Source: Gammaproteobacteria bacterium UBA7310 (GTDB taxonomy: Bacteria; Pseudomonadota; Gammaproteobacteria; Pseudomonadales; Ketobacteraceae). Taken from it: a stretch of 54,625 nt of DNA. The stretch is from NCBI GenBank assembly GCA_002471665.1, contig DKQK01000005.1, forward strand, positions 1 through 54,625. Direction: 5' to 3'. Shown piece after piece: positions 34,764 to 42,703 of the stretch (position 1 is the first letter of the stretch; every line of letters begins with the position of its first letter). Below the pieces are notes generated by a model. It saw only the letters and a list, made by a program, of their open reading frames with translations, searched no databases and was not told the origin of the DNA. The position numbers and the translations under genes were made by a program.

Positions 34764-36206
34764 TCAGAACCGATCCGACGGTACAGTGAAGTAAAACGTC
34801 GCCCCTGCCCCCACCTCACTCTCGGCCCAAATATCCCCCCCATGACGGTGTATCACACGAGCCACCGTAGCCAGGCCAATTCCGGTGCCCTCAAACTCAT
34901 CTTTGCTGTGCAGCCGCTGGAAGGCCCCAAACAGCTTATCCACATAACGCATATCAAAGCCGGCGCCATTGTCCCGAATGTAATATACACCCTCCCTGCA
35001 ACCGATTTCGATCTTGGGTAACGCCGTATATAGGGTGTATTTGAAGGCATTATCCACCAGATTGGTTACCACTATACGCATCAGCCGGGAATCGCAGCGC
35101 AAACTCATATTGGGCTGTACGGTCACAGACACCGTCCGCGCCGGTTCCCGATCCTGAATATCCCGTACCACTTCCTCGCACATAAGGCTGAAGTCCACCG
35201 TGCGGGTAACGATCTCTTGTCGGGTAACCCGAGACAGCCACAGCATACTGTCTATCAGCACACCCATGCGCTGACTGGCCATGCGCACCCGTTCCAGATA
35301 CCCCATGGCAGCGCTGTCCAGCTGATCCGCATAATCCTCCAGCAGTGCCTGACTGAACCCATCGATGGCCCGCAGGGGCGAACGCAAATCATGGGACACG
35401 GAATAGCTGAACGCCTCCAGCTCCTGGTTGGCGGCTTTCAACTCTGCGGTCCTTTCCTCCACTTTCGATTCCAGCTCGGATTTATGGGACAGCAACTCCA
35501 GATCCCGCTGCTGAATAGCCGCCAGCATGGCATTGAAGGCATCCACCATCTGACCGATTTCATCATCACTGATTTTGTCTGCCCGCAGGCTGAAATCACG
35601 GTCCCTGGCGATGCTGGTGGCCGTTTTCGCCAGATCAAAAATGGGTTCCGTCACCGCCTTCTGCAGCACCATCGCCACCAGCACGGACACCGCCGAGATA
35701 ATGCCCAGGGCAGTCAACATCATGTAGAAGTAACGCTGCATCTGGCTGTTCACATAATCCATGTTGGCGCTGATGAAAATCGTGCCCACCCGCATCGACT
35801 CTGAGAACATGTCTTCAATATGGTGATATTTGTCCTGCAGGAACCCGGTGCTGTCTGCATGAGGGTTGTCAGGACAGGGCACGGCGCGGGAGGTTCCGGG
35901 AAAGGAACGGGCTTTCAGGTTCATCGCCCCATCGTAGATACACACCACATCGATGGTGTAATCATAATCCAGGCTGTTAGCGCTTTCCTGCAGCGTATTC
36001 AGATCCTCAAAGGCCAGCGCAGCCACTATTTGCGAATAGGATACTTTGGTAACCACCGTGATCTCATGCACCAGTTGTTCGCGGCTCTGCATGCGCTCGT
36101 AGCCCATAAAGAACATGCCGATCAATACCACGCCGGCAAAAATGGTGAGCAGAATCACCATGGTTAGTTTTTGTTTGATGGAGAACGAACTCAGTAACTT
36201 CAGCAC
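34764..36206 (-). CDS. CHASE8-like sensor histidine kinase
   Basis: A 480-residue inner-membrane kinase. Helices near 14-34 and 160-182 flank a periplasmic region of about 125 residues that resembles the CHASE8 sensor of YfiN (QIVAALAFEDLNTLQESANS, DYTIDVVCIYD). HAMP and a coiled coil lead to the dimerisation helix with His272 (SYSVSHDLRSPLRAIDGF), then the HATPase domain: VVTNLVDNAFKY, IRDNGAGFDM and GTGIGLATV. The start is GTG with GGAG upstream, two bases after the yfiR stop. In YfiBNR systems YfiR controls a diguanylate cyclase through this same sensor; here the target is a kinase. Confidence 0.93.
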   Translation of the reverse strand: MLKLLSSFSIKQKLTMVILLTIFAGVVLIGMFFMGYERMQSREQLVHEITVVTKVSYSQIVAALAFEDLNTLQESANSLDYDYTIDVVCIYDGAMNLKARSFPGTSRAVPCPDNPHADSTGFLQDKYHHIEDMFSESMRVGTIFISANMDYVNSQMQRYFYMMLTALGIISAVSVLVAMVLQKAVTEPIFDLAKTATSIARDRDFSLRADKISDDEIGQMVDAFNAMLAAIQQRDLELLSHKSELESKVEERTAELKAANQELEAFSYSVSHDLRSPLRAIDGFSQALLEDYADQLDSAAMGYLERVRMASQRMGVLIDSMLWLSRVTRQEIVTRTVDFSLMCEEVVRDIQDREPARTVSVTVQPNMSLRCDSRLMRIVVTNLVDNAFKYTLYTALPKIEIGCREGVYYIRDNGAGFDMRYVDKLFGAFQRLHSKDEFEGTGIGLATVARVIHRHGGDIWAESEVGAGATFYFTVPSDRF

Positions 36207-36208
36207 GA

Positions 36209-36748
36209 CTACTCCACCCTTCTCGCCAATTGCAGTAAACGTGAGCTGATTTGCAGCTGTGCTTCCCGGGCGGTGCCCAGGTTGATATCAAAGCGGATGC
36301 GGCGACCTTCGGTTACCAGGCCGATAATGCCCCCGCGGCTGACAAAATCGGGTTCATCACTGATGGTGAGAATCGGCATTGTGGTGCTGGCGCTGAGTAC
36401 CTTGCGTGGATTCACCCCGGAGACAAACAGCACATGGCAGCCGTCCAGTGAATCCGCCACCTGCAGCGGCACCACCTCCAGAGAAAAAGTTCGAACCTCG
36501 CGGCCACTCAACTGGGACAACTCGTCGGTAAAGGCCTCTTTGCCCAGAACGCAGACACGCAGCTTCCCGCTGGCCTGCTCTATGGACAGGGGCCAGGTCA
36601 CATACTTGGTAAAATTGTAGATAAAGGCTGCTTTAAGCCGGGCTTCCTCTTCCGCGTGCCCTGGAATACTGATCAATAATCCAAGGTAAGCCACGAACCC
36701 CCAAAGCAGTCGCCGGCCTGTTTGCCCAGGCCTGTCGATCCCCTTCAA
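36209..36748 (-). CDS. YfiR family periplasmic protein
   Basis: A 179-residue periplasmic protein: signal peptide (RRLLWGFVAYLGLLISIPGHA) and the YfiR domain, with the family opening LKAAFIYNFTKYVTWP, a conserved LRVCVLGKEAF strand, the CHVLFVSG stretch and the closing GGIIGLVTEGRRIRFDINLG. YfiR proteins bind the periplasmic part of an inner-membrane sensor and block it until stress or redox change releases it. Two Cys, in RVCVLG and DGCHVLF, could sense redox. The start is TTG with AGGA eight bases before. It heads the operon with the CHASE8-like kinase. Confidence 0.92.
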   Translation of the reverse strand: MKGIDRPGQTGRRLLWGFVAYLGLLISIPGHAEEEARLKAAFIYNFTKYVTWPLSIEQASGKLRVCVLGKEAFTDELSQLSGREVRTFSLEVVPLQVADSLDGCHVLFVSGVNPRKVLSASTTMPILTISDEPDFVSRGGIIGLVTEGRRIRFDINLGTAREAQLQISSRLLQLARRVE

Positions 36749-36961
36749 GCACCAATCCTATTCGGTTCCATGTGTTTAGAGATTCAGTATAGTTTGCAAC
36801 CACATGAATCGCCTTGCTTTTTTTAGGTGAAATTAGTCTCTTGATTACCCTACCCGCCGGTTAGGTGGATAGTTCTAATTTTTCAGCGTAGCTTGGCAGC
36901 AACTCTTTCGCTAACCACTTTCCTGACTCGCCGCCAGGAACCATTACGAGGCAAACCTGCC

Positions 36962-37267
36962 ATGAACCTTGAACCCATTGCCAATTTCGGCCTGAAACAA
37001 CTGGATACCGCCGGTTACTACCTCAGCCGATACGGTATCACAGACCAGGTGAACCGACACAACCTGATCGCCATTGTCATGACCGAGAAGGAAAAGCTCA
37101 GCGGGGAACTGTCCCGCCTGGAGCTGAAAGCCAGAATCCAGAAACGCCGCCTGGAACAACTGCGCCGGCAACTGGATGCACAGGCTGACGAATGGATCGC
37201 CAAAACACCGAAACCCCTGGCGGACCGCCTATATGAAGCCAAATCCAGGGTCAACACCTATCTCTAG
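36962..37267 (+). CDS. Small basic coiled-coil protein, unknown
   Basis: A 101-residue soluble protein. Residues about 40-85 are strongly helical and charged (MTEKEKLSGELSRLELKARI and QKRRLEQLRRQLDAQADEW), consistent with a coiled coil; a short helical N-terminus precedes and a tail LYEAKSRVNTYL ends it. The pattern recalls fragments of PspA or structural proteins, but I assign no family. The ATG at 36962 has GAGG about ten bases upstream; an in-frame start at 36893 is less likely. The 213-base gap to the divergent yfiR gene holds promoters for both. Confidence 0.6.
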   Translation: MNLEPIANFGLKQLDTAGYYLSRYGITDQVNRHNLIAIVMTEKEKLSGELSRLELKARIQKRRLEQLRRQLDAQADEWIAKTPKPLADRLYEAKSRVNTYL

Positions 37268-37418
37268 CGCCTAATATCGGCCCATGTCATGAGGTTAACA
37301 ACCAGCAAGCCTAACAAACCCGGCCGTTAGACCCGTTAGTCCCAAACCAGTGAAGTCAGCCCGTCACTGAGCTAGATTATTGGTTACCACAACAATACAT
37401 CAATGAGGGACTATTGCC

Positions 37419-37550
37419 ATGTACATAGACGAAACGGTTATAGCAGGATTGCTGGTGCTGGCCGGCACCATTGCCGTCGGTGGCTACGTGATCTACTACG
37501 CACTGCACGATCTAAAAGTGAAGGAACGCGAAAAACGCAAAGCCCACTGA
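37419..37550 (+). CDS. 43-residue single-pass membrane peptide
   Basis: A 43-codon frame: a short N-terminus MYIDETV, a hydrophobic helix IAGLLVLAGTIAVGGYVIYY, then a basic tail DLKVKEREKRKAH. A GAGGGA ribosome-binding sequence sits nine bases before the ATG. This is the layout of a small inner-membrane protein of the kind that modulates a larger partner. No family is recognised. It is alone between the coiled-coil protein and a converging hydrolase. Confidence 0.65.
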   Translation: MYIDETVIAGLLVLAGTIAVGGYVIYYALHDLKVKEREKRKAH

Positions 37551-37599
37551 CCACACCCGGCAACACTGCAGGCCGCCGTAACCGGTGGCCCGATTCAGC

Positions 37600-38823
37600 T
37601 TAGTCCGCAAAGCCGATTCGCTGCAGAAAACGGGCAACGTCCTTTAAATACTTGCCCTGATCCAGGTGCAGAATATGGTTGCCCGGAAACCAGTGAATAT
37701 CCGGACGATCCCAGTGATCCCACAACAGGCGGGCATGCTTGGGCGGCGCAAACCGATCCCCGGCCCCACCAATGATCATCAAGCGCTCCTTGGGAATAAT
37801 CGGCTCATAGGTGAGCGGACAATGCACCGCCATGATGTGGCGGGCATCCTTGATGGATACCCCGCTCAGGCGCAATCCGGTTTTGATCACCGCACTGGCG
37901 GGAAACCATTGCAACATCAGATCGAACAGGGAAACCACCGGCACATTGGGAATGCTGAACTGCAGGCGCTCTTCCACTGCTGCCAGTAAGGCACTGGTAT
38001 AGCCTCCCAGACTGATTCCGGTAACCCCGAACCGGGGCACCCCCTGTTGTTCCAGATAGTTCAGAAACAGGCGGAAATCATAAATGGAGTGGGCCACTGT
38101 TTCACTGATATGAGAGAGCCCATTGGCAAAGTAGCCATGCCCGCTGAAGGGTGAGAAAGGCCCCTGGCGATGGCCATGGAAAGGCAGCGTATACAGCAGA
38201 ATGTCGTAACCCAGACTGTAGAACCAGGGCAACCCCAGAAACAGGCTGTTAACCCAGTAGGGATCGGCCATAAAGCCGTGCACCACGCAAATGGTGGGGC
38301 GCGGACCGTCATCGTGGGTCCAGTACTGGGCCACCGCCTGCAGATTGTGACGATTCTTGAGATAGCGCCGGCGCAGGCGCGGATTCACCGGTTCGAACGG
38401 ACTCTGGAATACCAGCTCCCGGCACTGACCGTCGGGGGGGCGAAAATGAATCCAGCCGGCCTTGCGCTCCCGCACCTCCACCTGACGGTTGGGAGGGGCA
38501 AAAAAGCGCTCAACCTGATGACTGGAAGCCAGCTCGCGGTAGAGTGCACCGTCCTCCAGATCCTGCATCAAACGCAGGGGGTTGGCCGACAGCGGCAACG
38601 CCAGCACCGACACCAGGGATGCCACTGCGGTGCGCACCGCCAAGTCGATTCCGGCGGTACCGTCCACCAGGATCTGAGTCGGCAAATCCAGCTCAAAATC
38701 GTCGGGAAACTTGTGGAAGCTGCTCTCCAGGTTATCCCACCAGGGCTGCGGCGGCATGATCCGGCGGGCGTGACCGTAAGTCTCGTTGGCCACTCGGGAA
38801 ACCGTCTGATAGGCAGATGTCAT
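37600..38823 (-). CDS. Alpha/beta hydrolase (ABHD18-like)
   Basis: A 407-residue alpha/beta hydrolase with a 170-residue N-terminal extension. The core starts at TICVVHGFMADPYWVNSL (oxyanion region), has the nucleophile elbow GVTGISLGGYTS (Ser271), and a late acid/His region LMIIGGAGDRFAPPKHA and WFPGNHILHL. The ABHD18-type family is known by sequence only; activity would be an ester or amide hydrolysis of unknown substrate. ATG at 38823 has GAGGAG upstream; a GTG one codon earlier is possible. It follows the M48 protease gene by 83 bases on the same strand. Confidence 0.85.
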   Translation of the reverse strand: MTSAYQTVSRVANETYGHARRIMPPQPWWDNLESSFHKFPDDFELDLPTQILVDGTAGIDLAVRTAVASLVSVLALPLSANPLRLMQDLEDGALYRELASSHQVERFFAPPNRQVEVRERKAGWIHFRPPDGQCRELVFQSPFEPVNPRLRRRYLKNRHNLQAVAQYWTHDDGPRPTICVVHGFMADPYWVNSLFLGLPWFYSLGYDILLYTLPFHGHRQGPFSPFSGHGYFANGLSHISETVAHSIYDFRLFLNYLEQQGVPRFGVTGISLGGYTSALLAAVEERLQFSIPNVPVVSLFDLMLQWFPASAVIKTGLRLSGVSIKDARHIMAVHCPLTYEPIIPKERLMIIGGAGDRFAPPKHARLLWDHWDRPDIHWFPGNHILHLDQGKYLKDVARFLQRIGFAD

Positions 38824-38906
38824 CACCCCACTCCTCTGTACCGTTGACCCAAAAAGTATAGCGGGTTCAGAGGGTTGTGCTGATGACTCCTGCCCCTGGG
38901 TCGCGC

Positions 38907-39659
38907 CTACAACTGGTCAATGGCCTTCTGGATGCGCTTGATACGTTCTTTATTGGACGGATGGGAGCTGAGAAAACTGCTGTCGGACCCGTATTTTGAC
39001 TCCAGGGTCTGGATGGCGCGCTTCATGGCATAGGGGTCCTGGCCCAGATTCTTCAGCATTTTCACCGCGAAGGTATCCGACTCCAGCTCATCCTGCTGGG
39101 AGAAGCGGGCGTTCACCGCTACATAGGCAAGCTGGCCCAACTGTCCCTGGGTCAGTTCTCCCACAGTGCCTCCAACGGACACCGCAGCCTGCATGGCGGA
39201 ATCAGTGAGAATCTTCTGCTGCATCTGCTCATAACTGTGTTTGTGGTAAACATGACCGATTTCGTGGCCAATTACCGCCAACACCTGATCATCGGGCATG
39301 GCGTCCAGCAACCCTGAATACACCCGCACGGTGCCGTCCGCCATGGCAAAGGCATTCACTTCCGGCGCCAGGTACACCTTGAAGTCAAAGCTGAGCCCAC
39401 GGTAATTATCCAGCCCGGCGGTAATGTTCTCCAGCCGGCGGGAATAAGGGTTCGACGCCCCGGCCACCTGATTCTTGCTGTCCATTTCCTTGGCCGCCAG
39501 GCTGGCAGTCTGCTTGACGCTTTCTTCGTTCAGCGTCACCGCCTGGGCCACGCCCATGCCCACCGCCATGGCTTTATTGCTGTCGAAACTGCCGTCCTGG
39601 GCACAGCCGGATGCGCCAAGTACGGCCATCATGGCCACCACACAGGTTAATTGTTTCAT
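38907..39659 (-). CDS. M48 family metalloprotease, lipoprotein
   Basis: A 250-residue zinc protease of the BepA/LoiP (M48) type. Signal and lipobox VVAMMAVLGASGC give Cys19 as lipid site. The catalytic motif is HEIGHVYHKH (His132, Glu133, His136), with the third zinc ligand in ELESDTFAVKML. A propeptide-like region VYSGLLDAMPDDQVLAVIG precedes it. Relatives degrade misassembled outer-membrane proteins. The start is ATG with GAGAGA before it. It may share a transcript with the downstream hydrolase. Its real substrates are unknown. Confidence 0.93.
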   Translation of the reverse strand: MKQLTCVVAMMAVLGASGCAQDGSFDSNKAMAVGMGVAQAVTLNEESVKQTASLAAKEMDSKNQVAGASNPYSRRLENITAGLDNYRGLSFDFKVYLAPEVNAFAMADGTVRVYSGLLDAMPDDQVLAVIGHEIGHVYHKHSYEQMQQKILTDSAMQAAVSVGGTVGELTQGQLGQLAYVAVNARFSQQDELESDTFAVKMLKNLGQDPYAMKRAIQTLESKYGSDSSFLSSHPSNKERIKRIQKAIDQL

Positions 39660-39806
39660 AGGGTCTCTCTACTTAATGGGTACTCAATGGGTGTTAGTAA
39701 CCGCATCCACACAGCATGCGGGCAAAGCGAAAAGGGATAGTCTAAAAAGAAGCGGCACTAATGCAAGTGTAAAGCAGGTGCTGGTACCACCCTGCCCGGG
39801 CAAGCG

Positions 39807-40280
39807 TTATACCAGGGGAGGAGCATTGCGTTCAGTGAGACGGGACAAAATGGTCTGCACATTGTGGTGCACCCCGGCCCCCATCCCCACCATGTCGGTA
39901 AGCGAAATCGTATTCAGGATCTGGGCAATCAACTCGTTGATGGTGGGCATATGATAGGCCACTTCACAACCATCGGTCAGCTCACAGCCGCCGTCATCAT
40001 CGCAGCACTCCGTAATGGCCAGCGGACCTTCAACGGCGGACACCACCTGGGCAATGCTGATCATTTCCGGCAACCGCGCCAGTTGATACCCCCCTTTCGC
40101 CCCCCGTTCCGAGCGCACCAGTCCAGCAGCCACCAGCTGCCGCATCAGTTTACGCACCGTCGGCAAGCCCAGCTTGGTGGCCTCTGCCAACTCTTCCATG
40201 CGCTGCTGCTGCACCGGCGATTTCGCCAGCCGGTTCATTATCACCAATGCATAATCTGTCATTTTGCTGATCCGTAACAT
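39807..40280 (-). CDS. sufR: Rrf2-family SUF regulator
   Basis: A 157-residue Rrf2-type transcription factor. A winged helix at the N-terminus (MLRISKMTDYALVIMNRLAK, then ATKLGLPTVRKLMRQLVAAG) and an [Fe-S]-type Cys set in ITECCDDDGGCELTDGC (Cys92/93, 99, 105, spaced like IscR) are visible. It is divergent from the suf operon, so it almost certainly senses cluster demand and controls it, as in the proteobacterial SUF regulators. ATG at 40280 is preferred over an in-frame start at 40343. Repressor direction is inferred. Confidence 0.92.
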   Translation of the reverse strand: MLRISKMTDYALVIMNRLAKSPVQQQRMEELAEATKLGLPTVRKLMRQLVAAGLVRSERGAKGGYQLARLPEMISIAQVVSAVEGPLAITECCDDDGGCELTDGCEVAYHMPTINELIAQILNTISLTDMVGMGAGVHHNVQTILSRLTERNAPPLV

Positions 40281-40347
40281 ACAATGCGCGCCCGGTTTGA
40301 GTGGGATTCCCGGAAAGAATACCAAATCGGTATTGATTTTCAAAGCC

Positions 40348-40360
40348 GACTATTTTAGTC
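40348..40360. promoter_or_regulatory. Palindrome GACTATTTTAGTC, candidate SufR site
   Basis: A 13-bp site, GACTA-TTT-TAGTC, perfectly symmetrical and centred in the 216-base gap between the divergent sufR and sufB starts, 67 bases from the sufR start. It lies where an Rrf2 repressor would bind. An AT-rich run (CTTTTTTAAAA) near 40381-40391 may belong to the sufB promoter. No exact consensus is claimed. Confidence 0.45.
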
Positions 40361-40496
40361 TGGTTTGCCGTAGAGAGATCCTTTTTTAAAACCAGATTGC
40401 CAACCCTCCAGCCTTACTGGCTTAGGGTTTCTGCCGTGTGCCCGCCCAAGGTGCGGCCACGAGCCCGGCACGCCCAGCTATCAGCGGAGACACGCC

Positions 40497-41936
40497 ATGA
40501 GCGACGAAATAAATGCTTTGATCCGTCGTGAATATGAAGCAGGATTCGTCACCAACATCGAATCCGAAACCCTGCCTCCCGGCCTCAATGAAGAGGTGGT
40601 GCGCGTTATTTCCGCGAAAAAGAACGAGCCGGAATGGATGCTGGAATGGCGTCTGGAAGCCTACCGCAAATGGCGCGAAATGGAGATACCCACCTGGGCC
40701 CATCTCAAACACCCGCCGGTGGACTTCGATGCCATCAGCTACTATTCCTCGCCGAAATCAAAAAACGACGGCCCCAAAAGCCTGGATGAGGTGGATCCGG
40801 AGATTCTCGAGACCTTCGAAAAGCTGGGCATCCCCCTCCATGAGCGCGCCAAACTGGCGGGGGTGGCGGTGGACGCCGTCTTCGACAGTGTCTCCATCGG
40901 CACTACCTTTAAGGATGACCTGGCCAAGGCAGGCGTCATTTTCTGCTCCATATCGGAAGCGATTCGGGATTATCCGGAGCTGATCCAGAAATACCTGGGC
41001 AGCGTGGTGCCGCAACAGGACAACTTCTACGCAGCCTTGAACTCCGCGGTGTTCAGCGATGGTTCCTTTGTCTACATCCCCAAGAACACCCGCTGCCCCA
41101 TGGAGCTGTCCACCTATTTCCGCATCAATGAACTCAATACCGGCCAGTTCGAGCGCACCCTGATCGTGGCGGACGAGGGCAGCCAGGTGTCTTATCTGGA
41201 AGGTTGCACCGCGCCCATGCGCGACGAAAACCAGCTACACGCGGCGGTGGTGGAACTGGTGGCATTGGGTAACGCCGACATCAAATATTCCACCGTCCAG
41301 AATTGGTATCCCGGTGATGAAAACGGCAAAGGCGGCATCTACAACTTTGTGACCAAGCGCGGCGTCTGTGACGGCGCCAACAGTAAAATTTCCTGGACCC
41401 AGGTGGAAACCGGATCCGCCATTACCTGGAAATACCCAAGCGTGATTCTGCGCGGCGACAACAGCATCGGTGAATTCTATTCTGTGGCCCTCACCAACGG
41501 CTATCAACAGGCGGACACCGGCACCAAGATGATTCACCTGGGCAAAAACACCAAGAGCACCATTGTCTCCAAGGGTATTTCCGCCGGCCGCAGCCAGAAC
41601 GCCTACCGTGGCCTGGTCCGCATTTCGCCAAGGGCCGACGGTGCCCGCAATCACACCCAGTGTGATTCATTGCTGATCGGTGATCAGTGTGGCGCCCACA
41701 CATTCCCCTATATCGAAAACAAAAACCCCGATGCCATTCTGGAGCACGAAGCCACCACCTCCAAGGTGAGTGACGATCAACTGTTCCTGTGCCGGCAACG
41801 GGGTATCGATGAAGAGAAAGCCGTCTCCATGATCGTGAACGGTTTCTGTAAAGAAGTTTTCAAAGAATTACCCATGGAGTTTGCGGTGGAAGCCGGCAAG
41901 CTGCTGGAAGTCAGTCTGGAAGGTGCAGTAGGTTAA
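40497..41936 (+). CDS. sufB: Fe-S cluster assembly scaffold SufB
   Basis: A 479-residue SufB, core of the SufBC2D scaffold complex that builds iron-sulfur clusters in the cytosol. Typical family blocks are seen: VVPQQDNFYAALNSAVFSDG, FERTLIVADEGSQVSYLEGC, NWYPGDENGKGGIYNFVTKRG and the C-terminal end FCKEVFKELPMEFAVEAGKL. Length and order are normal. A GGAG sequence lies seven bases before the ATG. It starts the seven-gene operon sufB-C-D-S-A-T-E and is divergent from sufR. Confidence 0.98.
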   Translation: MSDEINALIRREYEAGFVTNIESETLPPGLNEEVVRVISAKKNEPEWMLEWRLEAYRKWREMEIPTWAHLKHPPVDFDAISYYSSPKSKNDGPKSLDEVDPEILETFEKLGIPLHERAKLAGVAVDAVFDSVSIGTTFKDDLAKAGVIFCSISEAIRDYPELIQKYLGSVVPQQDNFYAALNSAVFSDGSFVYIPKNTRCPMELSTYFRINELNTGQFERTLIVADEGSQVSYLEGCTAPMRDENQLHAAVVELVALGNADIKYSTVQNWYPGDENGKGGIYNFVTKRGVCDGANSKISWTQVETGSAITWKYPSVILRGDNSIGEFYSVALTNGYQQADTGTKMIHLGKNTKSTIVSKGISAGRSQNAYRGLVRISPRADGARNHTQCDSLLIGDQCGAHTFPYIENKNPDAILEHEATTSKVSDDQLFLCRQRGIDEEKAVSMIVNGFCKEVFKELPMEFAVEAGKLLEVSLEGAVG

Positions 41937-41938
41937 TC

Positions 41939-42691
41939 ATGAGTGCAACCCCATTATTAGAAGTGAAAGATCTGGTGGCCGAAGTGGATGGCAAGACCAT
42001 TCTCGACGGCATTTCCCTGACCGTGAAACCCGGTGAAGTCCACGCCATCATGGGCCCCAACGGTTCAGGCAAAAGTACCCTGGCCAATGTGCTGGCAGGC
42101 CGGGACGATTACCAGGTGGTTGGCGGCAGCGTGACCTTCAAAGGCAATGACCTGTTCGAACTGGAACCGGAAGAGCGAGCCCGGGAAGGCATTTTTCTGG
42201 CGTTCCAGTATCCGGTGGAAATACCCGGCGTCAGCAATATGCAGTTCCTGAAGGCTTCGGTGGATGCCGTGCGTAAACACCGTGGCCAGGACGAGCTGGA
42301 CGCGCCCGCGTTTATGAAACTGGCCCGCGAGCACTGCAAGGAACTGAAACTGAAACCGGAGTTTCTGAAACGGGGCGTCAACGAGGGCTTTTCCGGCGGC
42401 GAAAAAAAGCGTAACGAAATTCTGCAGATGGCGCTGCTGGAACCCAGCCTGGCGTTGCTGGATGAAACCGATTCCGGTCTCGACATTGATGCATTGCAGG
42501 TGGCGGCGGAAGGGGTTAACGCCCTGCGCAATGAGGCACGCAGCTTCATTGTCGTAACCCACTATCAGCGCCTGCTCAACTACATTGTGCCCGATTACGT
42601 ACACGTTCTGGCAGGCGGAAAAATTGTCAAGTCCGGTGGCCGCGAACTGGCATTGGAACTGGAAGAAAAAGGGTACAGCTGGATTCAATAA
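41939..42691 (+). CDS. sufC: Fe-S assembly ATPase SufC
   Basis: A 250-residue ABC-type ATPase that drives the SufBCD complex. Walker A GPNGSGKST (residues about 39-47), the signature GFSGGEKKRNEIL, Walker B LALLDETDSGLDID and the switch His in IVVTHYQRLL are all present. No membrane segment exists, as expected. It starts two bases after sufB and is translated in the same transcript. Confidence 0.98.
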   Translation: MSATPLLEVKDLVAEVDGKTILDGISLTVKPGEVHAIMGPNGSGKSTLANVLAGRDDYQVVGGSVTFKGNDLFELEPEERAREGIFLAFQYPVEIPGVSNMQFLKASVDAVRKHRGQDELDAPAFMKLAREHCKELKLKPEFLKRGVNEGFSGGEKKRNEILQMALLEPSLALLDETDSGLDIDALQVAAEGVNALRNEARSFIVVTHYQRLLNYIVPDYVHVLAGGKIVKSGGRELALELEEKGYSWIQ

Positions 42692-42703
42692 CGGCAAGCA
42701 GTC

